The notes beneath the pieces are model-generated. The model worked only from the letters and a program-made list of their open reading frames with translations, had not been told where the DNA came from and did no database searches. 64,000 nucleotides of DNA, taken from NCBI GenBank assembly GCA_936432065.2, contig OW386287.2, positions 95,497,091 to 95,561,090 of the forward strand, given 5' to 3'. The translations under genes were made by a program, and so were the position numbers. Within the stretch, counting starts at the first letter, position 1. Each line of letters begins with the position of its first letter. Of the stretch, positions 1 through 10,950 are shown piece after piece. The stretch is from Rutpela maculata. Lineage: Eukaryota; Arthropoda; Insecta; Coleoptera; Cerambycidae.

Positions 1-982
1 ATATTTTTTACCTCTAGGTACTGTACTATTAGTTGAACTTGGCATTGAACCGTGATTGTACAACCGGGCCTTAATCAACATGTTTATATGAGCAGCGGAC
101 GGACCGCCATTTAAACAGGTGACTATAATTTTTTATCTCTTTTTAACATTATTAAACAACATACAAAATTTCAATTTTGATAGTATGTTTTTATTTCAAT
201 AAATTTTTACGCGTGGGAGATGCTCCAGCACCTACCTCCATCGTTACTTGAGCAGCTTACCACCGTTTCGTGTATGTGTACGTAATAAACTATTATATAA
301 ATGAAAATCAACCTTAATGAAATGACTAGCTCCAAAAGCCGCTGTCTCCTGGACTATTTATAACATAAATTCTATCGTTTGTAGAAATAGAATACAGGGA
401 CTTCGGTAGCATTTGCTGTAATTATACGTCCGGTTCGCAGTGTTTCTCTCAACGCAGCGACCGGTCGCCTTCATAAATGAATGTTCCACTTCCTTTAAAA
501 ATAATACAGCCCTTAATCCGCTCCTGTACATCTCCACCTGCCATTCCACCCTCGCCCCCAAACTCCATGCATGATTGAGAGCGCGTATTGAAATTGAATT
601 CGCAGCGCTGGACGACGACCGTCTCTTGATAAGCTGTGCGTGGGTCACATGTCTTTTTGAAGTCCCAACTTTCAACTACACTACTCCGCTGCCTGCGCTC
701 TCCTTTACAAATATTTATCTTCTTCTACTTGATTTAAATTGTTTGTGATGGACCGCTGCATTAAGCTCTTTGTCAAAATAAAACGTCTTTTTAATATTTA
801 AAGTCGCTAAACTGAATACACGGGCATAAATTGATATATATTAATTTTTTGGTGGAGTCGTTTGAACTGAATTTAATTTAAAGTTAAAACGTTGGCAAAT
901 CACGTTTGCATTGATAAATTCAATTTATTCTTAATATTCCACAGTTTTTTATTAAACGTATACAAATTGAATTATTTTTAAA
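1..982. other. AT-rich stretch without a recognised gene; first 28 bases are the end of a repeat
   Basis: Bases 1-28 are identical to 31815-31842, the right end of the fold-back element at 30036-31842, so the window opens in or next to another copy of that family. The remaining bases are AT-rich with scattered stops in all frames. The 105-codon minus-strand frame at 358-675 has no recognisable motif and I do not call it a gene. Confidence 0.5.
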
Positions 983-1130
983 CCAGAGCTGTTCCTGAGC
1001 ACTGTGCTTAGTGCTTGTCTAAGCACTTAAACATCTATGCTTCGAGCACGTCAAAAAAGGACTTAGTGCTTAGTAATCCCGCAGAGTGCTCGAAAGTACT
1101 CACAAGCACTTTAGAGCTCGTGAGCACTGC
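983..1130. mobile_element. Probable hAT-type element end with subterminal motif cluster
   Basis: The segment opens with CAGAGCTGTT, which resembles hAT terminal inverted repeats (CAG followed by a purine-rich start), and over the next 150 bases carries about ten copies of AGCACT, GAGCAC or AGTGCT in both orientations. Dense short motifs in both orientations next to a terminus are what hAT transposases bind. I did not find the opposite end or an 8-bp duplication, so this is a terminus fragment or an element reduced by deletion. The call rests on motif pattern only. Confidence 0.4.
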
Positions 1131-1175
1131 AAAAACTTCTTTAAAAGTCTTGCGATCGAGGCATAATTTTTACAT

Positions 1176-1436
1176 GAAAGGGCCCCGCACCATTAGCATT
1201 GGAAAAATCATTTGTGTGGAATTTTCTTCAAACTTTGGGAATAGGTAGTTCAAGGGCTTCCGAACATAATTTTTCAAAAATTTTTAACTTCCAGTCACTA
1301 TAATTCTGCAGGGAAGGCATTAAATGATTTTTTCATATGATATTTTTTGTTGGGAAGCCCTTGAACTAGCTATTCCAAAAGTTTGAAAAAAATTCCACCG
1401 AAATGATTTTTTCAATACTAATGGTACGGGGTCCTT
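1176..1436. repeat. Inverted repeat, arms about 90-100 bp
   Basis: The left arm (about 1176-1265, containing CCCCGCACCATTAGCATTGG and the phrase AGTTCAAGGGCTTCC) reappears as reverse complement at about 1345-1436, with roughly 85% identity and an 80-base spacer. No coding potential. It may be the interior of the element whose end lies at 983, but the link is only proximity. Confidence 0.6.
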
Positions 1437-1890
1437 TGTATACTGAACATAAGAACGCCGTAAAACATTTGATGTCACACCCAATCTAAAATATATTAGA
1501 TACGGACGGTTTAGAAAAAAATTGGACGTGAACCCAAATATTGAACAATGGTCTCTTCTTTCCTCGAAAACGGTTGGGATTATCATATTCATTCTCACCA
1601 TATTATATATTACATTTCAAGCAAAGCACTTTAACAAATCGCTGCCCAAGGAATCACCACTTCCACGTTCAGATTTTCTGTCCAAGTCTCTCAAAACAAA
1701 CAAAATTTTCTATGTATGTGTAAATTATTGTTTATGGAAATTTAATAGTATAATATTTGAAATCGTCTACTCCAACAACCCATGAAATAATTTGGTAGTG
1801 GAGGTGAGGGTGTTGGAAGAGGGGTGGTAGTGGAAATGGATGAAGTAAATATTAATAATAAAAATTTTCTGAGACTTAGCTTCTCTTATA

Positions 1891-2939
1891 CAGGGTGTTT
1901 CGAAAAGATTGGGACAACGCTTAGCCGTAGATTCTTGACATCAAAACAAGTCGATTTAACTCAAAAAGTAGTGGTCTAACTCTTTTCGTTTTCAAGATAC
2001 TTACAGGGTGGCAAAGTAAAAAAATTGTATCCGTAATTTGCCTCTATCTTAGAGACTATTATACGTATCTACTTCAAAGTTGGTAACGTCATGATTTTCA
2101 GGTCGCTAATTACAATGGTGCTATTACCGATGCCATATTATAGATGGCGCTAGTTACAGGACTTTTACGTGACACTTTAAGCCATAACGTTTTTGAGGTT
2201 AGGTTTTGGACATCGTCTTCTACTATAATCGAAACGCAATTTAGTTTCCTAAAGAAAAGGTGTACTTGTTTAAACGCGATAAAATGCACCCTTTCACACA
2301 CCAGTTCGAGGAAATTCAATTATATCTAAAAGCGGTTTTCTTATCTAGTAGGTGTACGTCAAGTATGATGTCTTAATGTCGTCAATAGTGCTTGTTGTAA
2401 AAGAGTTAGACCGCTACTTTTTGGATTAAATCAACTTGTTTTGATGTCAAGAGTCTATGCTAAGCGTTGTCTCAATCTTTTCAAAACACCCGGGGTGTTG
2501 AATTTCTTCGAACTGGTGTGTGACAAAGTTGTAAATCGCTTTTTTCTCTGAAAGGGTGCATTTTATCGCATTTAAACAAGTACACCTTTTCTTTATGAAA
2601 CTAAATCGCGTTTCGATTATAGTAGAAGACGATGTCCAAAACCTAACCTCAAAAAAGTTATGGCTTAAAGTGTCACGTAAAAGTCCTGTAACTAGCGCCA
2701 TATAAAAAATGGCATCGGCAATATCACCATTATAATTAGCGACCTGAAATCTATGTCGTTACCAACTTTGTATAATAGTCTCCAAGATAGAGACAAATTA
2801 CGAATACAATTTGTTTACTTTTCCACCCTGTATCTTGAAAACGAAAAGAGTTAGACCACTACTTTTTGAGTTAAATCGACTTGTTTTGATGTCAAGTATC
2901 TACGGCTAAACGTTGTCCCAATCTTTTCGAAACATCCTG
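1891..2939. mobile_element. TA-flanked MITE with long inverted arms (Tc1/mariner-type insertion)
   Basis: Begins CAGGGTGTTTCGAAAAGATT and ends with the inverse (AATCTTTTCGAAACATCCTG); arms run about 450 bp inward on each side with roughly 90% identity. The dinucleotide TA is duplicated at 1889-1890 and 2940-2941. Removing the element and one TA gives a site that matches the uninterrupted family copy near 45590-45610 (reverse strand) with one mismatch over 20 bases. The two arms encode the same short peptide in opposite orientation (2144-2329 + and 2447-2701 -), which is a by-product of the arms and not a gene. No transposase. An additional internal copy of the terminus lies at 2399-2497. Confidence 0.85.
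2399..2497. repeat. Third, internal copy of the MITE terminus
   Basis: The sequence AAAAGAGTTAGACCGCTACT through CTTTTCAAAACACCCGGGG is a copy of the right terminus (2840-2939) in the same orientation, placed between the two arms. This suggests that one MITE ended here before a second, partial copy was added to its right, or that internal rearrangement occurred. Confidence 0.65.
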
Positions 2940-3553
2940 TATATACTAAATACCAATTTTATGGACTCTCATCCAGTGGAAGTAGAGTAACGACAAAAAC
3001 ATTTTTGAAAATTTGTATTGTTCAAATAGGCTTAGAATGTCATGAAACGTCGAGATTTTAAATTTGAGCGAAAAAGAAATTTCTGTCTGTCTGTCGGTCT
3101 GTAACTTTTTTTGTGCGCACGTTTACTCTGGAACCGTTTAAGATATTGACTTGAAATTTGGTACACGTATGTACTTTAACGGGATCTGGAACTAGAGTAT
3201 ATTTTCATCTTATTCCATCGGGGGTAAATAAAAAAATTTAAAAAATTTTGGCATTAGCCACCCCCATTACCACCCCATTATTAAAGGGAATGAAAAAAAA
3301 AATGTGATTCAGTGTGTGTACAAGAACCAAAAGCCTCAAAATATGTTTTTACTTCATCCACCCCCACTACCACCCCCCTTTCACCACCCCCACCCCACTA
3401 CCGTGTGGGATATCGTTTTATGGGTTTTAGGGGTAGCCGATTTCAAATATATTATTAAAGTTCTAAAACAACTATTTCCACATACAAAATTTTTTCGTTA
3501 TGAGAGACTTTGGTAGAAAATCTGGATGTGGAAGTAATGATTCCTTGGGCAGC

Positions 3554-4626
3554 GGTTTTTTAAATAATTATCGAGAGAAATAGAATATTTTACTTTATTA
3601 AAGGATATTAGCGAAACTATTATACAAAAAAGTATCGAAAGAGATAAAATAAAGCTAAGAAAATTTCCTATATTTGGGTTGCTTTTCATCTTTGTAGGAT
3701 AATTGAAGATGAAATAAGACCTTCCTAAAATTAGTGTAAAATATCACACTTTTTAGTTAAAACGAATGACATAACTTCAAACGCAAATAAAATAGACTTC
3801 CAAAACCTTAACAATATAATTAACTACATCACGTTAAAGCTGAAGAAACGGTCTTTCAAGAGTTGCCTTTTCAAGTCCGTCGCTCGGTCAATTTTTATCA
3901 TCCAATAATGGAAATAAAAACAAAATAAAGGAAATTTCATAAGGTTTTAAAGAAGAGTAGTAGGTTATCCGTAAAACCTTCGGTTTTAAAGTTTACCTAC
4001 TTTAACTTTTATTATTAAATGAAGCGACTTGTGCAAAACTGAATTTAAATCCTAGATTTTAATAGAAACGAGAAGCTCTTTTCCATAAATGCTAAAGTCT
4101 GTATATTTACAAAAGTTCATTAAAATAAAAAACATTAACTACATTGACAGAAATGAAAACATGTAATGTATTATAAATAATAGAAATATTTGATTTGCCT
4201 ATGCTCGATTTTAATCAGCACTCCTCAGAAACGTTTGTTTATATATAACTATATCAAATTCATCTCGCAGAATTCTGAATTTTGGATTTGCGTTCAATTA
4301 CCTTAAAAACCTATAATTACAACGTTAAAGCCACTTGTAAACATTTTTCCATGAATTTTGCATGATTTTTCATTTTTAGTCGGCCATATTGATACGCCAT
4401 CTTTAATTTTGAAAAGATATCTAATCCATATTCGACGATCTTAATTCAAAGATACATTTTTACAACAAAATTACCCGAATCCTGTAAGATGTCGTGGTTT
4501 CATCATCACACTTTGCTTGAAAATAGTAATGAAATATAGTTTTCCTTTATAAATAATCATGGTTTATCGCCCAATTTAAATAGGGAGTAATCCACTATGC
4601 TGTTTTGTATATCGAGTGGCTCAGCC
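3554..4626. other. AT-rich stretch, nothing recognised
   Basis: No open frame above about 60 codons, no tRNA-like box, no repeat partner noticed elsewhere in the window. Confidence 0.5.
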
Positions 4627-5365
4627 CATAGGGACACTCTTGTAAATTTTGAATGGGCCAATGTATTTTTTTCAAATTTGGCATAGTGACATGGAATGAA
4701 ATGTCCAATTATATGATGTAAAGAACCTAAATAGCCTACTTCCCGTTAAAATGCAATTTACATGAGATTCAAATTTTTAAATGGGACAACCTGTATATTT
4801 TTGCATATTTGGATCTTGCTGACCAAAATATATATGATCTGACCCTCAAATATTATTTTGATATCCAAAAATATTTTTAAAAAATTATCAAAATATTTTT
4901 TTTTAATTATAGATATAGATAGATATAGAATTATAGATAAGAGAAGGTAGACATTATGCATCATTTTCTTCGTAATTTAAAGATCTAATTAAATAACAGG
5001 TTTTCCCATAGGAGTCCCATTTTAAAAAAACTTCGTTAAAAAACCAATTAATGAAAAATAAATCATATTTAATGTTAGTATCTGAAGAGATAATATTTTA
5101 AAAGTACTTTCAGACTGCGGCCTAATTTTTTAAAAATCAAAATAATATTTGAGGGTCAGATCATATGTATTTTGGCCAGCAGGATCAAAATATGCAAAAA
5201 TATACAAGTTGTCCCATTTAAAATTTGATTTTCATGTCAATTGCATCGAAGCCGGCCATTTTGGTTCTTTACATCATATAATTGGAAATTTCATCCCATA
5301 TCCCTACACCAAATTTGAAAAAAATAATCATTCGCCCATTCAAAAGTTACAAGAGTGTCCCTATC
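4627..5365. repeat. Fold-back repeat with about 235-bp arms
   Basis: The arm 4627-4863 (ATAGGGACACTCTTGTAAAT ... CTGACCCTCAAATATTATTT) returns as reverse complement at 5136-5365 with roughly 80-85% identity; the 270-base centre is AT-rich. The 109-codon frame at 5149-5478 and the 68-codon frame at 4758-4964 lie in the arms and encode related peptides in opposite directions, so they are a product of the inverted structure. No transposase or clear target duplication seen. MITE-like by architecture. Confidence 0.75.
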
Positions 5366-5985
5366 GGCTATCTAACAGAAGTTACAAAAAAACGGCCTAT
5401 TCACATACGTACACACTACACACAGACATTAGTATTCCATATTTGAGTTCAGTGTGTTATGAGATCGATTTTTTATGATAATCTGATATACCTATTTTTG
5501 ATGAAATCACATAGATGATGAAATCAAATAGGTAAATAAATACTGCTATAGTTTCCGTCATTCCCTGTTTTAGAACAAAACGTTGCGGTTGCGGTAATGG
5601 ATTCATTACCACACTAGTATGGTCGTAACACTCTTAACGAAACTCAAATTAATTTGTTCAATAGCCCATAACATCACCGACAAATATACAACACCAAAGA
5701 CAATTTACATGTCTTGTTTTTTCAAAAATAACGCAGTAACAAAACATTAGATGACTTTTAGACAACTCTGTATATACAACAGTCCTTACACGATATTTTG
5801 TTTTGATACAAATTAATAATATGATATTATCAGAATAATAATTGAAATCATTTTTCTGTAATCATATTTTAATTTTACATCTATAACTCAACTTAAGCCC
5901 GTGGCCTATATAAAAAATCATTTTTTTACATAGTAAAGACATTCATGTTAACGAGGGTGTGTGTTAAGAATAGTTATTTGGATTT

Positions 5986-6205
5986 AGCTATCCCATATTA
6001 GGGCCTGTGATCCCGTTAACCTATTAAGACGATATACTGCAAAGTGAAACTTGAAGGTGGTAGGCTGCCTTGGTCTGAGACGATATAACGTATAATCCCC
6101 GAGGGCCTCACCATTTAGGGGACCAGCGCTCCTGCCCTAGCTGATATCGAGAAGAGCTCTTCTCCATGACAGACGGGCCTATGAGGTCCTATTCACTCGG
6201 CCCAA
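5986..6205. other. GC-richer island of unknown origin
   Basis: About 220 bases with a base composition near 50% GC (for example CCCCGAGGGCCTCACCATTT and GGGGACCAGCGCTCCTGCCC) inside a very AT-rich surround. No frame longer than about 40 codons, no tRNA A or B box. It could be the untranslated end of a retrotransposon or a SINE-like piece; I cannot decide. The flanks (5366-5985 and 6206-7034) are AT-rich and show nothing I recognise. Confidence 0.35.
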
Positions 6206-7034
6206 TTAAACTATTACAGTTACTCATCTTGGACCACTTCTGTTCTATACATTGAGATAATTTAAAGTTATTGGTTTGACCCAATAATAAATTTTAAACG
6301 TAGAATGTTATTTTGGAAGAAATATAACTAGTTTGTAATATCAACATTGTTCTTTTATTACTTTTCCGTAATAGTATATGTTATTAGTATTTCATAGCGG
6401 TATTATTTTTTTAATGTTAGTAAGAGACAAATATTTCTATCCGTTAATTTATTCCTTGTTGATTCCACTCTATGTTGTTACAAAAAAAGATATTATTTTT
6501 TATATGTGTCAATTAGGAATATACATAAGCCGCCCAACGTTTTTCATATATTAATTTTGTATTTCATTCAACTGGGTGTCATGTTCATGCAAAATACATC
6601 TTTTTGACGATTAAATATTTTCAAAAAAATAAAAAAATCAAAATTGAATCGCCTTTTTTTTTAAATGTTCGTTTTGAAATTCTTTATCAATTTGCCGAGT
6701 CGAATTTTTGATTTTTAGCTTCAGTTTTTATAATTTTTAAAATTCTCTGAAATTTTTACTAGAAAATATCGATTAAAATCAGTCTACAGGTTACATATAT
6801 TTAAAGATTCGCACAATTCTAGTTTCAAATCTTTATAAATATATAGTCGATCTGCTAAAGTAGATTTTTCATTTCCTTTTTTTTTATTCTTGACATCAGC
6901 TGCCAAAATCGCTGTCAAATTAAAAAATTTACAAGTGTGTGTTTCGTAATTTTGAAAATGATGTGAGTTTTCATAAAAGAAGAGATATATGATGTTTTAA
7001 AACTTTCTAGTTCTATAATTCTAAATTCTAAAAT

Positions 7035-7765
7035 AACGTTTTCGCTTTTGGCAGCTCTCAAAATTTCTGTCAACCTAATGAAAATGTCATTTAATAACAC
7101 AGGTCTACAAAAAAAATCTTGTTTCTCATCAAGCTCTTTGGTGTTTGACGCGCTGAAGCCAATTTTGGATAAAAAAAATCTATAGTATCAGTTTCCCTCT
7201 ACCACCCCTTTCAAGGGCAAAAAAAGGTGTTGTCCAAAGGTTCTGATCTAACTTTTTTGAAGTATATTGACGCGCTCAAATCAATTTTGTACAAAAAAAT
7301 TGGGGTATAAAAGGGGGTGAAGGGGGTGATATAGGAAAACTGACCGGGCAAAAAAAATGGTGTCCAAAATTGGCTTCAGCGCATCAAAATACATCAGAAA
7401 AGTTAGATGAGAACCTCAGGACAAGACCTTTATTTTGCCCTTTTTAGAGGATGAAAGAGACGATACAGGAAAAGTGACTCGATAGAATTTTTTTTTGTCC
7501 AAAATTGGCATCAGCGAGCCAAAATACTTTAGAAAAGTTAGATCAGAACCTTAGGACAAGACCTTTTTTTAAAGGATAAAAGGAGTGGTAGACAAAAAAC
7601 TGATGCGATAGAAAAATTTTTTTGTCCAAAATTGGCTTTAGCGCCTCAAAATACTTCAGAAAAGTTAGATGAAAACATTAGGATAAGACCTTCTTTTTTC
7701 GTAGACTTGTGTTATTAAATGGCATTTTCATTAAGTTCACAGCTGCCAAAAGTGAAATAGTATAT
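7035..7765. repeat. Fold-back repeat with internal repeated units of about 125 bp
   Basis: Outer arms 7035-7107 and 7700-7765 (GGCAGCT ... TGTCATTTAATAACACAGGTC and its inverse) enclose a set of similar units. Each unit holds TTGTCCAAAATTGGC, AAAATACTTCAGAAAAGTTAG and GGACAAGACC. Units at about 7355-7440, 7490-7570 and 7615-7690 run in one direction; the 7145-7290 segment holds the same words in the reverse direction. No open frame. The structure is a hairpin whose arms have unequal copy number. Confidence 0.65.
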
Positions 7766-8133
7766 TGTGTATTTAGGTGTGAAAGCAATACATTCCCGGA
7801 CGACGATGCAAATTCGCTCCAGACAAAATGTTAGAAAATAATCTCAAAATACCCAAAAATGCCACATACGGGGGCAGTATAGCTATAAACCAAAAATCCG
7901 GCTCAGAATTTCAAAATGAATATTTAAAAAAGAGTTTCTGATAACTTTAACTCGACGACCTGTAGAGTGACTTAGGTGGCACAGTAGGGTTTCGTTCCAC
8001 TGTGCGAAGGTAAAATTTTATTTCATAATTTTTAGCGAGAATTTTTGAAGGCGATTCAATTTTTTTTTGGCCTCATTATTTAACTTACGCACACTAAAAT
8101 ATCCATCGCTGTGACTTCTTAAGCTTTAGCATA
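7766..8133. repeat. Fragment shared with the segment near 20221
   Basis: The block at about 7970-8070 (GTGCGAAGGTAAAATTTTAT ... GAAGGCGATTCAATTTTTTT) matches 20235-20300 in the same orientation. No coding potential. It abuts the left end of the mariner-type element at 8134, which probably inserted beside it. Confidence 0.4.
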
Positions 8134-8709
8134 CAGTGTGTCTCAGGATAAATGTAACAAGAGGTGTAATGGACCAAAAATTTTGAAATTTTGGAATGGT
8201 ATTTGGGGATTGAGTCCTGCTTGTTGTAAAACTAAAGTATACCAAAAATGACTTGATTTGGTGTTCTACAGGGTGTTTTATAAGCAAAGTTGTAAAAATC
8301 ACCACTAATAAAGCACCTTTATTTCTCAAAATATGAAAAAATTCCACTAAGAAAAGTTATTTAGAATGCAATTTTATACCTCTGTACCAAATTTCAGGAA
8401 TATAAAATTATTTTTTTGAAACTTCCCATTTTCTGCGAATCAAGAGTTGAATTCATATTTAAAGTTGTGTAGGAGCAAATGTTAATCATCTCCAAAAGTA
8501 GGTTATTGGTAAATAAAAAATTGAATATACGAGATGTAAGAAGGTATAATGTTAATCGAACTAATTGTAAAACAAGAAACAATTACTAACAGAAGATTAA
8601 TGAGGTTTAAAAATTATAACACGTAATAAATGTCAAAAACATAACAGATTCAAAAACAAATTAATTATTGACCAATACAAAACAATGTTTACAATTTTTT
8701 TATTATTCG

Positions 8710-9494
8710 ACGTAGCTACCACCCACATCCACACACATTTCGATCCTTCGCCTGAAAGTCCTTAAAACTGTTTCGAATATGATCTAACGGTATGGAGTTT
8801 ACGGCATTTGTAATTCTCTACTTCAATACTGCTACATCGTTAGGAAGTGGTTCAGCGTAAACCAACTGCTGCGACCCCATTAAAAGAAATCCAATATTGA
8901 TAGGTCTGGGGATCTCGCCGGCCACTTGATCGGTCCATTTCTGGCAATCCAATTTTCTCCAAAATTTAAATTCAACCACCGATTGACCATTTCTATGGAG
9001 TGGCCAGGGCAACCATCATGTTGAAAATGAACTAAAGGTATATCTCTTAAAATATTTAAATGTTCTTCAGAAAATCTTTCAAGAAGCTGTAAATAAGTGT
9101 GCTGGTTTAACCTTCCCTCAATGAAATAAAGTCCAATAACTCCAACGCGATAAGAAACGGCACACCACACATTCACTTTTTTATAATATTGTCTTCTACA
9201 ATGAATTCTAAAATTTGGATTTTCAGAAGCCCAAAACCGACAATTCTGAGATGAAACAACACCATTGGTTGTGAATGTGGATTCATCTGAGAAAATGATG
9301 AAATGATGAAAAAATCTCTTTTCCATGATTTTTTCTCCAATGGTCAAACAAAAATCCAACCTACGGCCGTCATCTCCCTCTTCAAGCGTATGTTTATAAT
9401 TTGCTTTATATGCCCTGATTTTCTTTGCCTTGTAAATTCTTTGGAGTTCAGACTTGCTAATATTAATAAGAGCTGATCTCTCTCTTAGTGGCAT
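8710..9494 (-). pseudogene. Transposase catalytic domain (DDE_3-like), broken
   Basis: The open part, 9494-8880, encodes 204 residues. A short helix-turn-helix remnant (about residues 1-30) precedes the RNase-H-like catalytic fold. Candidate metal ligands are D70 in FSDESTF, D160 in HFQHDGCPGH and D197 in WPARSPDLSILDF; there are 36 residues between the second and third, close to the 34-37 of mariner and maT relatives. Directly after LDFF the frame hits a stop at 8880-8882 where relatives continue with a Leu-Trp-Gly segment. The C-terminal part continues in another frame (8818-9012) and then again after a stop at about 8818, ending near 8710 with a Cys-Gly-rich tail. So at least three lesions disable it. 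Confidence 0.8.
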
Positions 9495-9552
9495 CCTAGG
9501 ATTTTCTATAACAGAGGCATGAGCTATAATAGCCCCAACATTGTCTTCATCA

Positions 9553-9756
9553 TCATTGTCTTTTTCTTTTCATGTTAAGAACACTACCAGTAGCCAGAAA
9601 CTTTTTAATTATTCTCATAGCCTGAGTACGTGACAAAGCAGTGTTTGGAAATTTCAAATTAAATTGGCTTACTACTTCTCTTAGCGAGTTTTCACCACCA
9701 ATTCCATAGCATTGCACAATATAAATTTTTTCACGCACTGTGAGTGCCATTTGCAC
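9553..9756 (-). pseudogene. Transposase N-terminus, helix-turn-helix (DUF4817-like) frame
   Basis: Sixty-seven residues starting MQMALTVREKIYIVQCYGIG, followed by a basic C-terminus. The pattern of two helices with VREKI..VQ.Y and a later TALSRTQAMRIIKKF matches the N-terminal DNA-binding helix-turn-helix seen in insect IS630-type transposases (DUF4817 family). It stops at 9553 in the middle of what should be a continuous protein; the downstream part continues in another frame from just before 9494. The start is the first Met after the 5' flank. One or two base changes near 9555 separate the two frames. Confidence 0.75.
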
Positions 9757-10589
9757 TTAATTTTTTATGCTTGGTTCGTTAATTTGAAACAGAAATTAAG
9801 GATAATATTGACTACGTTTGACAGATATGTCAATAATAAATGATAAATGTGTATCCACTGCTTTTCTCATAGCCTACTTTTAGTTTCTACATAACTTTAA
9901 ATATTAATTCACAAAAAATAATTTCTATGCAGTTTTAATTGAATGGTTCAAAATAAAATACTAATTTATTGAAAAAATGGGAAGTTTCAAAAAAATAATT
10001 TTATATTTCTGAAATTTGGTATAGAGGTATAAATAACTTTTCTTAGTGGAATTTTTTCATATTTTGAAAAATAAAGGTACTTTATTAGTGGTGATTTTTA
10101 CAACTTTGCTTATAAAACACCCTGTAGAACACCAAATCAAGTCATTTTTGGTATACTTTAGTTTTACAATAAGCAGGACTTAATTCCCAAATACCATTCC
10201 AAAATTCCAAAATTTTTGGTCCATTACACCTCTTGTTACATCTATCCTGGAACACACTGTATATTAGACTCCTTATCAGAGAGACCTGAATTACTACTAC
10301 TACTACTATCTACCAAATTTTATGTAATTCTTCACAAATACTGCAAATATCGCAGCTATATTGGGGTCGCCATTTTGAATTCCTAACTTTTGACATCAGT
10401 TTCGTTAATTGCTACACCTAAAATATATAATTACCAATTTTGATGCAATTCTGACAGAATTTGAATTTTTTATCACAAAATTAAATTTTTTGATATTAAA
10501 TGTAACAATGGCGACTTCGCGATAATCTAGAATATTTTCGACTAAAAAAAATCTTGTTTCCAATATTTGATCACCTTGCACTAGACGTA

Positions 10590-10950
10590 GCTTGCTGAAA
10601 TTAATATGGGACCACCGAGCCACACCTTACAGTTTCAGAAGATTTCACAGAAATCGCTTAAACTACCCCCCGGGGGGAACAAGCTGGCGAAGGAAAGAAA
10701 ACGAAGACAGAAGAACGCCAGAAGAAGTCCAACGAGCCAGGATCCAGGGAGGTGGGCCGAATCATCTACACCGCTCACATTTGTGAGTGGAGCCAATGTA
10801 AAGTAAGTTCGCCCGCCCTGCACGAGGCTGGTCCCCGGTCTACAGCGATGTATTGGGGTAAAGGGCAATAGTCCTGCCCGGCCCCAGTCATCCGAGACCG
10901 ACATCTTTAGCCAAGAATATTGGCGAATCTGTGAGGAATGATTGAACAAA
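10590..10950. other. GC-rich island of unknown origin, possibly retroelement 5' region or exon-like piece
   Basis: About 350 bases with high GC, including CTACCCCCCGGGGGGAAC and CCTGCCCGGCCCCAGTCATC. Two overlapping plus-strand frames (10592-10786, 10606-10806) and one minus-strand frame (10635-10949) are open but none shows a known motif. The plus frame is rich in Lys, Arg, Ser and Pro and ends near a GTAAGT at 10803. It contrasts sharply with its AT-rich flanks. 10260-10589 and 10951-11700 hold nothing I recognise. Confidence 0.3.

Larger units (their letters stand above)
1641..3553. repeat. Old repeat family, copy 1, with inverted GCTGCCCAAGG ends
   Basis: Starts GCTGCCCAAGGAATCACCAC and ends with the inverse, ATTCCTTGGGCAGC. 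The right part (about 2971-3553) matches 45254-45937 in the same orientation: both hold the CTGTCTGTCTGTCGGTCTG run, a Trp-poor AT stretch, and C-rich tracts such as CATCCACCCCCACTACCACC. The left part (1641-1890) matches the same family in reverse orientation, as does 39268-39470. A younger element (1891-2939) interrupts it. The 70-codon frame at 3304-3516 is only translation of the C-rich tract. Confidence 0.7.
8134..10259 (-). mobile_element. IS630/Tc1/mariner-type transposon with long inverted ends, transposase broken
   Basis: The ends read CAGTGTGTCTCAGGATAAAT and the inverse ATCTATCCTGGAACACACTG, flanked by a TA duplication at 8132-8133 and 10260-10261. The inverted ends are about 290-300 bp each (8134-8433 and 9974-10259); the left end has about 15 extra bases near 8365. 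The 2126-bp element carries one minus-strand transposase split into frames at 9756-9553 and 9494-8880 with a remainder to about 8710. TA target duplication and the DDD-type catalytic domain both fit the Tc1/mariner superfamily. Confidence 0.9.

Noticed and set aside
358..675. 105-codon minus-strand open frame
   Set aside because: No recognisable domain, no signal or codon-use support, no second copy.
3304..3516. Proline-rich small protein
   Set aside because: It is a translation of C-rich tracts in a repeat that is also present at 39.4 and 45.7 kb.
5149..5478. 109-codon plus-strand open frame
   Set aside because: Most of it lies in the right arm of the fold-back repeat 4627-5365, and the left arm gives a similar peptide in reverse.
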